A stretch of 64,000 bases of DNA from positions 1 through 64,000 of the forward strand of contig NZ_BAIS01000005.1 in assembly GCF_000613345.1 (NCBI RefSeq), given 5' to 3'. The stretch comes from Prevotella disiens JCM 6334 = ATCC 29426. Lineage in GTDB: Bacteria > Bacteroidota > Bacteroidia > Bacteroidales > Bacteroidaceae. Position numbers and translations under genes: made by a program. The notes beneath the pieces are model-generated. The model was not told where the DNA came from. It did no database searches and worked only from the letters and a program-made list of their open reading frames with translations. Position 1 is the stretch's first letter, and every line of letters starts with the position of its first letter. Below, in pieces: positions 1 to 8,790 of the stretch.

Positions 1-153
1 AAAGCGTTTGTCTTGAAAAATGGTAGGGCAGCGTTGTAAGCAAAAAAACGATAAGAATGGCATTCATTTATCATTTTATGGAGTCGTTTTTACTTTTTTA
101 TGGCACCGCCAAACTTTTTCTTTCTTTTTCATTTCGGTTTGCCAAAATTTGAG

Positions 154-161
154 TACATTTG
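154..161 (+). promoter_or_regulatory. -7 promoter box of the cysteine desulfidase-like gene
   Basis: TACATTTG fits the Bacteroidetes -7 consensus TAnnTTTG and lies 26 bases before the start codon at 188. No TTTG sits at the ideal -33 spacing, so only the -7 element is claimed. The first 187 bases otherwise show no gene. Confidence 0.55.
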
Positions 162-187
162 CAGACCAACTACTAATTTGAATAGAG

Positions 188-1486
188 ATGCTTGAGAAAA
201 ACATACGCGAACAAATCATTGATTTGATACATCGACAGGTAGTACCTGCCGTGGGGTGTACCGAACCTATGGCGGTATCCCTCTGTACCGCACGTGCCAC
301 CGAATTATTGGGGCAGAAACCAGAGAAAATTTATGCCTATCTTTCGGCTAATATTCTTAAAAATGCTATGGGTGTGGGTATTCCTGGCACAGGCATGATA
401 GGCTTGCCTATCGCTATTTCCTTAGGTGCGCTCATTGGAAAGTCGGAATATCAGCTCGAAGTCATCAAGGATTTGAATGCTGAAAGTCTTGAAGAAGGCA
501 AGAAATATGTGGGTGAAAACCATATCGACATTAAATTAAAGGAAGGTATTACCGAAAAATTGTACATCGAAATGGTGTGCGAAGCGGGTGGAAAGCAGGC
601 AAAAGCCATTATTGCAACCACACATACCAACTTTATTTATGAAGAAGCTGACGGCAAAGTGTTGCTCGACAAGCAAGTGGCAAAGGCTGACGGCGCACAA
701 GGGGGGCAGAAAGACATTCAATTGAACTTGAAAATGGTGTGGGATTTTGCTACTACATCGCCATTAGAGGAAATTGATTTCATTCTCGAAGCCAAACGTT
801 ACAATATGAAGGCGGCACAAGAAGCCCTCAAAGGCAACTATGGGCATTGCGTAGGCAAGAGTATGGACAGACCATTGAGCCGTGGTATTTTCGGAAATAG
901 CATTTATTCGCACATTATATCAAAGACTGCATCGGCTTGCGATGCTCGTATGGGTGGCGCAATGGTACCTGTAATGAGCAATAGCGGTTCGGGTAATCAA
1001 GGCATTTGTGCAACAAACCCTGTGGTAGTATTTGCAAAGGAAAACGAAAATACACCTGAAGAATTGGTGCGTGCTTTGACTTTGAGCCACCTTACAGCCA
1101 TTTACATTAAGCAAAATCTTGGAACTTTATCGGCACTTTGTGGTTGTATTGTTGCCAGCACGGGTTCAAGTTGTGGTATAACCTATTTAATGGGTGGCGA
1201 TTACACCAATATTTGCTATGCCGTTAAAAACATGATTGCCAACCTTACAGGTATGGTTTGCGACGGTGCAAAGCCAAGTTGCGCATTAAAGATTTCGTCT
1301 GGCGTATCAACAGCAGTACTTTCAGCTATGCTTTCAATGGAAAATCATCATGTAACTGAGGCTGAAGGTATTATTGACAAGGATATTGATAAGTCTATTC
1401 GCAACCTTACCAATCTTGGAAAGGACGCAATGAACTCAATGGACGAAATGGTTTTGGACATCATGACAAATAAAAGCAGTTGCTAA
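188..1486 (+). CDS. UPF0597 / L-cysteine desulfidase family protein (CyuA/YhaM-like)
   Basis: The 432-residue product matches the UPF0597 family, related to the iron-sulfur L-serine dehydratase alpha chain and to L-cysteine desulfidase (CyuA), which converts cysteine to pyruvate, ammonia and sulfide in the cytoplasm. Visible family features are GCTEP around Cys24, glycine-rich GTGMIGLPIA, NSGSGNQG in mid-protein, and C-terminal cysteines in the stretches SLCGCIVAS, GSSCG and MVCDGAKPSC that could serve an Fe-S cluster. Length is normal for the family. The ATG at 188 follows a -7 box at 154-161, and a hairpin terminator follows at 1506, so it is probably monocistronic. The substrate is inferred from family membership; serine cannot be excluded. 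Confidence 0.85.
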   Translation: MLEKNIREQIIDLIHRQVVPAVGCTEPMAVSLCTARATELLGQKPEKIYAYLSANILKNAMGVGIPGTGMIGLPIAISLGALIGKSEYQLEVIKDLNAESLEEGKKYVGENHIDIKLKEGITEKLYIEMVCEAGGKQAKAIIATTHTNFIYEEADGKVLLDKQVAKADGAQGGQKDIQLNLKMVWDFATTSPLEEIDFILEAKRYNMKAAQEALKGNYGHCVGKSMDRPLSRGIFGNSIYSHIISKTASACDARMGGAMVPVMSNSGSGNQGICATNPVVVFAKENENTPEELVRALTLSHLTAIYIKQNLGTLSALCGCIVASTGSSCGITYLMGGDYTNICYAVKNMIANLTGMVCDGAKPSCALKISSGVSTAVLSAMLSMENHHVTEAEGIIDKDIDKSIRNLTNLGKDAMNSMDEMVLDIMTNKSSC

Positions 1487-1505
1487 ACGGCTGATTTTTA
1501 ACATA

Positions 1506-1542
1506 TAAAAGGTTCATTTGCGCTCGGCAAGTGAACCTTTTT
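1506..1542 (+). terminator. Rho-independent terminator
   Basis: AAAGGTTCA near 1508 pairs with TGAACCTTT near 1532 across a short GC-containing loop and is followed by a T run. It lies 20 bases after the stop codon of the preceding gene. Confidence 0.75.
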
Positions 1543-1583
1543 AGATATACGACCGATAACGTAAAATATGCGTTCTTAAACAA

Positions 1584-2534
1584 ATGAAACATTCAACGGA
1601 AATAAATTTTAGCAGAGCCGTACTCATTCTTTTGGTGGTTTTGGTGCATATTGTTCATTTTGGCACAACCTATCCTGCCGTAAAAGAAGCTATTTTGGCT
1701 TTCATGATGCCTGCTTTCTTGTTTATAACAGGCTATTTGGCAAACGTGGATAAACCTACAAAAGCCTTCGGACAATATGTTTTGCAAATTTTCCTACCTT
1801 ATTTCATAATGGTAGTAGGCTTTTCCGTCTTGTCTTATTTCCTCCCTGTACGCGACAAACTCACCGAATTATCGGTCAATGCCATTAGCGAACGCCTCTT
1901 TGTAACCTCAATTGGTCCTTATTGGTTTCTCTATGTCATGCTCGGTTGTGGACTATTATATCGGTTGAGTGGACTGATTGTGCGCAATAAAGAACGTTCT
2001 TTTTTGCGTATTCTTACCTTTGGTTTATTGCTTTATGGGGTTTCATTCGTCGTTCCGCTCATGTCCGTGCAAAATGTCATGTACTATTTTCTCGGAGCAG
2101 CCTTGCGCCAATGCAATATTCAATATACAAATTTCATAAAACCATCGCGTTTTGCTCTTTTTCTATTCATCTTTATCATTGTTTTTTTAGGAGTTAGAAC
2201 GTGGGTAAGCTTTGGTATCGTATGGGCTGTTTATGAATTTTTAGCCTTCACAAGTTGGCTTTCCACTCGCTTACCACAACGTTTGGAATATTCATTCAAT
2301 TGGTTGGGTATGAACACTTTGCCCATTTATTTGTTTCACCCTATCTTTACACTCGCCAGCAAATACTATTTACCACTTTTTGCGTGGGACAAAACTGCAA
2401 TTTGCTTTACCATTGTAACCTTACTTTTCAGTGTTTCAGGCAGTTTAATGGTGGCTTTCGCTTTGGATAAGACACATTTAACACAGTTGTTTGGGCGCAA
2501 AGCATTCTTTCGTAACATAAATGAAAAGCAATAA
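1584..2534 (+). CDS. Acyltransferase 3 family membrane protein
   Basis: The 316-residue protein is almost entirely hydrophobic, with about ten predicted membrane segments. It opens with the pattern of acyltransferase family 3 (charged start, RAVLILLVVLVHIVHF, then a Phe/Met-rich helix ending in FLFITGYL). Members of this family O-acylate sugars or other envelope compounds at the inner membrane. The His22 and Phe-rich first helix resemble the conserved start of the family. The acceptor cannot be inferred, because the neighbours (a cysteine desulfidase-like gene and argS) give no pathway. No promoter stands out in the 40 bases between the upstream terminator and the start. Confidence 0.8.
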   Translation: MKHSTEINFSRAVLILLVVLVHIVHFGTTYPAVKEAILAFMMPAFLFITGYLANVDKPTKAFGQYVLQIFLPYFIMVVGFSVLSYFLPVRDKLTELSVNAISERLFVTSIGPYWFLYVMLGCGLLYRLSGLIVRNKERSFLRILTFGLLLYGVSFVVPLMSVQNVMYYFLGAALRQCNIQYTNFIKPSRFALFLFIFIIVFLGVRTWVSFGIVWAVYEFLAFTSWLSTRLPQRLEYSFNWLGMNTLPIYLFHPIFTLASKYYLPLFAWDKTAICFTIVTLLFSVSGSLMVAFALDKTHLTQLFGRKAFFRNINEKQ

Positions 2535-2561
2535 GTTCCAAGCTTTTTCAAAGAAATTTAT

Positions 2562-2569
2562 TACCTTTG
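2562..2569 (+). promoter_or_regulatory. -7 promoter box of argS
   Basis: TACCTTTG matches TAnnTTTG exactly, 25 bases before the ATG at 2594. An upstream in-frame TTG at 2567 lies inside this box, which argues against using it as the start. Confidence 0.75.
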
Positions 2570-2593
2570 CAGTCTGATAAAAGAACAAATGAA

Positions 2594-4414
2594 ATGAAAA
2601 TAGAAGAGCAGATAACGACCGCAGCATTGGCTGCTGTGAAAGAACTATATGGTGCAGATGTACCAATACAGATGATTCAGTTGCAAAAGACAAAAGCAAA
2701 CTTTGAAGGAAACCTCACGCTTGTAACTTTCCCATTGCTGAAAACCTCACGAAAGAACCCTGAGGAAACTGCAAAAGAGATAGGTGCATACCTTAAAGAT
2801 AACTGTAATGCTATTTCAGATTACAATGTTGTCAAGGGATTTCTTAACCTTGTCATTGCACCAGCTGCATGGATTGGTCTGCTTAATGATATTCATGCCA
2901 ACGAAAAGTTTGGCGAAAAGCAAGTAACAGCCGATAGTCCACTCGCTATGGTGGAGTATTCATCGCCTAATACCAACAAACCCTTACACTTAGGACACGT
3001 CCGCAACAACCTTTTAGGGTGGTCGTTGTCTAAAATTATGGAAGCTAATGGCTACAAAGTAGTGAAGACCAACATCGTAAACGACCGTGGTATTCACATT
3101 TGTAAGTCGATGCTTGCATGGCAAAAGTGGGGCAATGGCATTACACCAGAGCAGGCTGGAAAGAAAGGCGACCACCTTATCGGTGATTTTTACGTTGCTT
3201 TCGACAAGCATTATCGTGAAGAATTGGCTACATTGACAGCACAATTCCAACAAGAAGGTTTAGATGAAGAGGCTGCAAAGGCAAAGGCTGAACAAGAATC
3301 GCCATTGATGAAAGAGGCACACGATATGCTTGTAAAGTGGGAAGCCAACGACCCTGAAGTGCGTGCATTGTGGAAAATGATGAACGATTGGGTGTATGCA
3401 GGCTTTGATGAAACCTATAAAGCACTCGGAGTAGGATTTGATAAAATTTATTACGAAAGTAATACTTATCTTGAAGGAAAGAAAAAGGTAGAAGAAGGAT
3501 TAGCAAAAGGTTTGTTCATTCGCAAAGAAGACAACTCTGTTTGGGCTGATTTAACCAACGAAGGCTTAGACCAAAAGCTCCTTTTACGCAGCGATGGCAC
3601 TTCGGTTTATATGACACAGGACATCGGAACTGCTGAAATGCGCTTCAAAGACTATCCTATCGACAAGATGATTTACGTCGTAGGCAACGAGCAAAACTAC
3701 CACTTCCAAGTGCTTTCAATCCTTTTAGACCGCTTAGGCTTTAAGTGGGGTAAAGATTTGGTACACTTCTCATACGGAATGGTGGAACTTCCAAATGGTA
3801 AAATGAAGAGTCGTGAGGGTACAGTTGTTGATGCTGACGACCTTGTAGTGTCTATGATTCAGAACGCTCGCACCCTTAGCGAAGACAAAGTCAATAAGTT
3901 GGAAGACATCACAGAGGAGGAAAAGAACAACATTGCACGCATTGTGGGCATGGGAGCATTAAAGTATTTCATCTTGAAAGTAGATGCTCGCAAGAATATG
4001 TTGTTCAATCCTGAGGAATCAATCGACTTTAATGGCAATACAGGTCCATTCATTCAATACACATACGCACGTATCCGCAGCATTCTTCGCAAGGCTAATG
4101 TACAAGGAATCAATATCCCTGCAAGCGTAGAAGCTAATGCTCCGCTCAACGAAAAGGAGATTGCGCTCATTCAAAAGATGAACGATTTTGGTGCAGCAGT
4201 GGCACAAGCAGGCGTTGATTACAGTCCAAGCGGCATTGCCAACTACTGCTATGAGCTTACAAAAGAGTTCAATCAATTCTACCACGATTACAGCATTTTG
4301 AATGCAGACACCGAAGCCGAAAAGACAACTCGCCTTGTTCTTGCTCAAAATGTAGCCAAAGTTATCAAGAATGGTATGGAACTTTTGGGCATCGAAGTGC
4401 CAGAACGTATGTAA
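2594..4414 (+). CDS. argS: Arginyl-tRNA synthetase
   Basis: Charges tRNA-Arg with arginine in the cytoplasm. The product is 606 residues, normal for bacterial ArgS. The class I signature HIGH appears as HLGH near residue 130 (SSPNTNKPLHLGHVRNN), and the KMSKS-like loop as KMKSREG near residue 400. The C-terminal anticodon-binding domain ends in the usual LLGIEVPERM. An N-terminal extension from a TTG at 2567 is rejected because that codon lies in the -7 promoter box; the ATG at 2594 matches the family start (MKIEEQI). A hairpin follows the stop. No sign of frameshift or transfer. Confidence 0.97.
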   Translation: MKIEEQITTAALAAVKELYGADVPIQMIQLQKTKANFEGNLTLVTFPLLKTSRKNPEETAKEIGAYLKDNCNAISDYNVVKGFLNLVIAPAAWIGLLNDIHANEKFGEKQVTADSPLAMVEYSSPNTNKPLHLGHVRNNLLGWSLSKIMEANGYKVVKTNIVNDRGIHICKSMLAWQKWGNGITPEQAGKKGDHLIGDFYVAFDKHYREELATLTAQFQQEGLDEEAAKAKAEQESPLMKEAHDMLVKWEANDPEVRALWKMMNDWVYAGFDETYKALGVGFDKIYYESNTYLEGKKKVEEGLAKGLFIRKEDNSVWADLTNEGLDQKLLLRSDGTSVYMTQDIGTAEMRFKDYPIDKMIYVVGNEQNYHFQVLSILLDRLGFKWGKDLVHFSYGMVELPNGKMKSREGTVVDADDLVVSMIQNARTLSEDKVNKLEDITEEEKNNIARIVGMGALKYFILKVDARKNMLFNPEESIDFNGNTGPFIQYTYARIRSILRKANVQGINIPASVEANAPLNEKEIALIQKMNDFGAAVAQAGVDYSPSGIANYCYELTKEFNQFYHDYSILNADTEAEKTTRLVLAQNVAKVIKNGMELLGIEVPERM

Positions 4415-4423
4415 CATATCCCT

Positions 4424-4451
4424 ATTTCCCTCTCGTTTCGGAGAGGGAAAT
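4424..4451 (+). terminator. Probable terminator hairpin after argS
   Basis: An 11-bp stem (ATTTCCCTCTC pairing with GAGAGGGAAAT) closes on a 6-base loop, 9 bases after the argS stop. The following tract is only partly T-rich, so termination efficiency is uncertain. Confidence 0.6.
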
Positions 4452-4522
4452 CTCTATTAACATACTGGCTTTAAAAACACTGAAAACCATTTATTATCAC
4501 ACTAAACAGCAATAACGAAATT

Positions 4523-5011
4523 ATGAAAAAAGTATTTTTATGCCTTCTTTTCGCTGCTTTTGCAGCCTTTCCTTGCAGACTGAATGCGCAAAGCGTAGAA
4601 GTTCCAGAAGGCACTGATACAGCTTTTGTTGAAGCAGTGGATAAGTTTATGGAGGTGTCGGGCAGTAAAACGACATTGAAAGCGCAATTTCCACTTATTA
4701 TGAACAATCTTAGAAAAATGTTGAAAGATATTTCTGACGATGTGTTTGCTAAGATAGAAGCCAAGTTTCAAGTAGTTTTTCTTAAACAAGCAGTGGGATT
4801 TTATGCGCCCTTTTATGAGCGTTATTATACGTTAGAGGATATAAAAGGACTTATAGCCTTTTATGAAACTAACTTAGGGCGCAAAGTTGCGAGAACAAAC
4901 CCTTCGCTTTCGAGAGACCTTTTTCAAGCTGGGGAACAATTAGGACTAATGGTATTGCAAAGCGTAGTTGAAGAATTGAAAGCTGAAGGGTATGATGTAA
5001 AAGATTTGTAA
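4523..5011 (+). CDS. Secreted DUF2059 protein
   Basis: A 162-residue protein with an N-terminal signal peptide (MKKVFLCLLFAAFAAFPCRLNAQ, cleavage probably after the Ala-Gln region). The rest is helical and matches DUF2059: a FYAPFYERYYTLEDIKGLIAFY segment followed by GRKVA is the family hallmark. Probably periplasmic. Function is unknown for the family. Downstream genes (RNase HI-like, RluA) are not obviously related. The ATG at 4523 is the only start that keeps the full signal peptide. Confidence 0.85.
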   Translation: MKKVFLCLLFAAFAAFPCRLNAQSVEVPEGTDTAFVEAVDKFMEVSGSKTTLKAQFPLIMNNLRKMLKDISDDVFAKIEAKFQVVFLKQAVGFYAPFYERYYTLEDIKGLIAFYETNLGRKVARTNPSLSRDLFQAGEQLGLMVLQSVVEELKAEGYDVKDL

Positions 5012-5092
5012 GACCTTTCCAACTCGCTGTTAGGAGCAAAAATACACTTCCATAAAACCTTTGGTTTACACCTTATTTATATATATAAGCTG

Positions 5093-5557
5093 ATGAAACT
5101 ACAAAACCCACCCGAAAATAGACACGATACCGTGTTGCCTTTACCTTTGGAAGTGAAGGCAAACGCATGGGCTGTAGATGCTGGTTGCTCTGGAAATCCT
5201 GGTGCAATGGAGTATCAAGGAGTGGATTTGGCAACTGGTGAGCATCTTTTTCACTTTGGTCCTGTGCTGGGAACGAACAACATTGGGGAATTTTTGGCGA
5301 TTGTTCACGCTTTGGCATTAATGGAAAAGCAAGGCATTCGGGACAAAGTGATTTATAGCGACTCGTATAATGCCATATTATGGGTGAACAAAAAGAAGTG
5401 TAAAACAACCTTGGTATATAACGAAAAGACGGCTGAACTTCACAAAGTAATAGCACGAGCAGAGCAGTGGTTGCGCACCCACATCGTAACAACGCCTATT
5501 ATAAAATGGGAAACAAAACAATGGGGAGAAATTCCTGCCGATTTTGGACGCAAATAA
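5093..5557 (+). CDS. Ribonuclease HI family protein
   Basis: A 154-residue RNase H-fold protein. Visible catalytic-type acids are Asp29 in AVDAGCSGNPG, Glu in NNIGEFLAI, Asp in YSDSYNA and the C-terminal Asp in ADFGRK, so all four positions of the DEDD set can be assigned by eye. Expected role is cleavage of RNA in RNA-DNA hybrids in the cytoplasm. The form lacking a hybrid-binding domain is common in Bacteroidales. The stop codon is followed after a single base by the start of the pseudouridine synthase gene, so the two are probably co-transcribed and translationally coupled. Confidence 0.88.
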   Translation: MKLQNPPENRHDTVLPLPLEVKANAWAVDAGCSGNPGAMEYQGVDLATGEHLFHFGPVLGTNNIGEFLAIVHALALMEKQGIRDKVIYSDSYNAILWVNKKKCKTTLVYNEKTAELHKVIARAEQWLRTHIVTTPIIKWETKQWGEIPADFGRK

Positions 5558-5558
5558 C

Positions 5559-7256
5559 ATGACCGATAAACGTTTTCATAGCATCGACGAAATAAAAAAA
5601 GAAGGATTAGGAACTTGCAAAAGTTTCCCTAATCCTTTCTTTTATACCCCTTCCGAAATGGCAAAAGCGGCAGTTTCGGCTTTTCAAGCAACGCTCCCAA
5701 TACTTAAAGAAGGCAAGATGTTTGGCATTTTATTGGTAGAATATAAAGGTAAGATAGGTTATTTACAAGCCTATTCGGGGCAATTGGAAGGCGCAAACGA
5801 TGATGAATTTGTGCCAGCAATCTTCGATTATTTGCAACCTGATGGCTATTTCAAAACCCACGAAGCCGAAATCACAGCAATAAACAAGCGCATTGCAGAA
5901 CTTAAACAGGCGGATAATTTTTCCAAAGCCCAACAAATGTTTGCCGAATTAAAGGCGGAAGCTAACGAAACCATCTCAACAGCGCAAAAAGCAATTGTTG
6001 TTGCCAAAATGTTACGCGACAAACGCCGCAAAGAAGCCTTTGTTTCGGAACGTGAAAGCGAAGAAATGGTGCGCGAAAGTCAGTATATGAAGGCTGAATT
6101 GCACCGCACAAAGAAACGTTATGCAGCACTTCTATCTGAAGCCGAAGCCAAAGTAAATGATTTTCAAGCCGAAATTACGGAGTTAAAACTGAAGCGTAAG
6201 CGTATGTCCGACCAACTACAACGTTGGCTTTTCTCACAATTTACACTGCAAAACGCACTTGGCGAGCGCAAAGACCTCCTGTCCGTTTATCGTGATTACT
6301 ACTTAAAATCGACTCATCACTCCGCTCTTGCCACCCGTATTCTTGCTACCAATAGCCAAAACACCCTTTTTCCACCCTCTGGAACAGGCGAATGCTGCGA
6401 GCCAAAGCTCCTTCAATATGCTTTTGAACACGACATGCGCCCCATAGAAATGGCAATGTTTTGGTGGGGAGCAGCCCCTAAAACCGAAATAAGACAACAT
6501 AAAACATTTTATCCAGCCTGCAATGGAAAGTGCAAACCGCTATTAGAATGGTATTTAAAGGGTATGAATGTTGCGCCAAATCCATTGGAAACGAGCGAAG
6601 AACAAAGTCTAAAAATCATTTACGAGGACAACGATTTAGCCGTAATTGTTAAACCCTGTGGAATGCTTACCGTAGCTGGCAGAAGCCAACGCCAATCGGT
6701 TGAGGTAATTTTGCGCACACGTTGGAGCTTGTCAAACACGCCTATCATTGTTCATCGCTTAGACATGGCAACGAGTGGTCTATTGGTGGTGGCTCGTAAC
6801 AAGGAGGCGCACAAGGATTTGCAAGCCCAATTCAACAATCGAAGCGTAAAGAAACGCTATACCGCCTTACTTTCTACCGCCTTATTGACCAAAGATTTGC
6901 CCACAGAAGGCACCATATCGTTGCCTCTTCGTGCCGATTTGTTAGACCGTCCACGCCAAATTGTAGACCACGAACAAGGCAAACCGGCTACCACTTATTA
7001 TAAAATCATAGGTAAAACACCGCTCAACGACTCGAAAATAAAGGAAGCCGTGCGAGTAGAATTGCAACCTTTGACAGGCAGAACCCACCAACTGCGTGTT
7101 CATTGCGCCCATTTAGAAGGTTTAAACACTCCCATTCTTGGCGATACGCTTTACGGAACTGCTGCCGACAGATTGTATCTCCATGCCGAATACCTTTCTT
7201 TCGTTCACCCACGCACTGGGAAAGAACTTCAATTCCAATACCCAATGGAATATTAG
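5559..7256 (+). CDS. RluA-family pseudouridine synthase with long N-terminal extension
   Basis: The 565-residue product converts uridine to pseudouridine in RNA, by family. Residues about 350-565 are the catalytic domain: HRLDMATSGLLVVARN with the catalytic Asp near residue 401, the KKRYTALL segment, and GRTHQLRVH near the end. The first roughly 340 residues are an extra region containing a charged, probably coiled-coil stretch (about 105-225) with a Cys/His-containing segment around residues 280-330. RluA proteins are usually 220-330 residues, so this is the extended Bacteroidales form. An in-frame TTG at 5544 would overlap the upstream gene; the ATG at 5559 is preferred. Target RNA is unknown. 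Confidence 0.88.
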   Translation: MTDKRFHSIDEIKKEGLGTCKSFPNPFFYTPSEMAKAAVSAFQATLPILKEGKMFGILLVEYKGKIGYLQAYSGQLEGANDDEFVPAIFDYLQPDGYFKTHEAEITAINKRIAELKQADNFSKAQQMFAELKAEANETISTAQKAIVVAKMLRDKRRKEAFVSERESEEMVRESQYMKAELHRTKKRYAALLSEAEAKVNDFQAEITELKLKRKRMSDQLQRWLFSQFTLQNALGERKDLLSVYRDYYLKSTHHSALATRILATNSQNTLFPPSGTGECCEPKLLQYAFEHDMRPIEMAMFWWGAAPKTEIRQHKTFYPACNGKCKPLLEWYLKGMNVAPNPLETSEEQSLKIIYEDNDLAVIVKPCGMLTVAGRSQRQSVEVILRTRWSLSNTPIIVHRLDMATSGLLVVARNKEAHKDLQAQFNNRSVKKRYTALLSTALLTKDLPTEGTISLPLRADLLDRPRQIVDHEQGKPATTYYKIIGKTPLNDSKIKEAVRVELQPLTGRTHQLRVHCAHLEGLNTPILGDTLYGTAADRLYLHAEYLSFVHPRTGKELQFQYPMEY

Positions 7257-7272
7257 AAACCACTTTAAAATT

Positions 7273-7333
7273 CAAAAGAGCCTATTTTGACGTCCAAAAC
7301 AGCCTATTTTGATGTTCAAAACAATAGGTTTTA
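7273..7333. repeat. 22-bp-period intergenic repeat array, 3 units
   Basis: Three 17-bp units start at 7273, 7295 and 7317: CAAAAGAGCCTATTTTG, CAAAACAGCCTATTTTG and CAAAACAATAGGTTTTA. They are separated by 5-bp spacers (ACGTC, ATGTT). The array lies between the convergent ends of the rluA-like gene and kbl. Confidence 0.85.
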
Positions 7334-7356
7334 AAAAATTATACTTTTGATAGCAC

Positions 7357-7384
7357 AAAAAAGGGAAGCCATTATGACTTCCCC
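7357..7384 (-). terminator. Terminator of kbl
   Basis: Read on the minus strand, GGGAAG and CTTCCC pair around a 9-base loop and are followed by a run of six T. It is 34 bases beyond the kbl stop. Confidence 0.75.
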
Positions 7385-7417
7385 CATTCTAAAAAAATAG
7401 TTATAAAAAATAGTTGA

Positions 7418-8604
7418 TTATTTCAAAACACCGAGTTCTTTACCAACCTTGATAAATGCGTTGATACACTTATCTAATTGCTCACGATTATGACCAGCAG
7501 AGAGTTGGACACGGATACGAGCTTGTTCCTTTGGTACTACTGGATAGTAGAAACCTGTAACATAGATACCTTCTTCCAACATCTTAGAAGCATAAACTTG
7601 AGAAAGTTTAGCATCGTAAAGCATAACAGCGCAGATAGCACTTTGTGTAGGCTTAATATCGAAGCCTGCTGCCATCATCTTGTTACGGAAATAGTTTACG
7701 TTTTCAACCAACTTGTCGTGCAATTCGTTGCTTTCTTTCAACATCTTGAACACTTCAAGTGTAGCACCGATAATGCTTGGAGCCAATGAGTTAGAGAAAA
7801 GGTAAGGACGGCTGCGTTGACGGAGCAACTCAATGATTTCCTTACGACCAGTTGTGAAGCCACCAAGAGCACCACCAAAGGCCTTACCCAATGTACCTGT
7901 ATAAATATCCACGCGGTCGTAAGTGTTGCAAAGTTCGCTAACACCATGACCAGTAGCACCTACTACACCAGCAGAGTGGCTTTCGTCAACCATTACGAGT
8001 GCATCGTACTTTTCAGCGAGGTCGCAAATCTTATCGATAGGAGCCACGTTACCGTCCATAGAGAATACACCGTCAGTAACGATGATACGGAAACGTTGAG
8101 CCTGAGCCTCTTGTAAGCACTTCTCAAGTTCTTCCATGTTTGCATTAGCATAACGATAACGTTTAGCTTTGCAAAGGCGAACACCATCAATAATAGAAGC
8201 GTGGTTCAAAGAGTCAGAGATGATTGCGTCTTCATCGGTAAGCAATGGTTCGAAAACACCACCATTAGCATCGAAACAAGCAGCATAAAGGATTGTATCT
8301 TCTGTCTTAAAGTAGTCAGAGATAGCAGCTTCCAATTCCTTGTGAATATCTTGAGTACCGCAAATGAAGCGAACAGATGACATACCAAAGCCACGTTCGT
8401 CCATTATTTTCTTAGAGCCTCGATTAAACGTGGGTGATTAGAAAGACCAAGGTAGTTGTTTGCACAGAAGTTCAATACTTCTTTGCCCTTTACAGTGATA
8501 GCTGCTTGCTGTGGGCCTTCGATTATACGTTCTTCTTTGTAGAGTCCAGCATCTTTAATTTCTGCAATTGTTTTGCAAAGATGCTCTTTCATTTTACCAT
8601 ACAT
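7418..8604 (-). pseudogene. kbl: 2-amino-3-ketobutyrate CoA ligase (glycine C-acetyltransferase), interrupted by one frameshift
   Basis: PLP enzyme that cleaves 2-amino-3-oxobutyrate with CoA to glycine and acetyl-CoA, the second step of threonine breakdown; tdh, the first step, is divergent next door. The sequence is open in two parts: residues 1-66 (8604 to 8404) ending LIEALRK, and 328 residues from the ATG at 8404 starting MDERGFGMSS. Adding one base to the T4 run at 8407-8410 joins them into 395 residues, the usual Kbl length. The PLP region VDESHSAG and the lysine segment YTGTLGKAFGG are intact. The stop and the next ATG overlap as TAATG, so re-initiation could make a large fragment, but that would lack the N terminus. 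Sequencing error is a strong alternative. Confidence 0.9.
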
Positions 8605-8746
8605 AACACTAGATTTTAAAATTTACAAGTACAAAGGTCTTACTATTTTTTGAGAAAATGAACATCAAACTCTACTTTTTTCCTTCTAACCGATAATTTT
8701 ATACAACATTAATACTTTTATTTTCTAAATTAAGCCAAAAAGTATA

Positions 8747-8754
8747 TAACTTTG
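8747..8754 (+). promoter_or_regulatory. -7 promoter box of tdh
   Basis: TAACTTTG matches TAnnTTTG, 36 bases before the ATG at 8791. A TTG at 8752 that would extend the tdh frame lies inside the box and is not the start. Confidence 0.7.
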
Positions 8755-8790
8755 CGCTTAAGAAAATCAAAATCTATATTAAATAATAAT

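Noticed and set aside
2567-2593. TTG start extending argS by nine codons
   Set aside because: The TTG is part of the TACCTTTG promoter box and the ATG at 2594 matches the family start.
7273-7333. Possible CRISPR array from evenly spaced repeats
   Set aside because: Units of 17 bp with 5-bp spacers are far too short for CRISPR, orientations vary, and no cas genes occur in the window.
8752-8790. TTG start extending tdh by 13 codons
   Set aside because: It lies within the -7 box TAACTTTG; the Rossmann fold starts right at the ATG at 8791.
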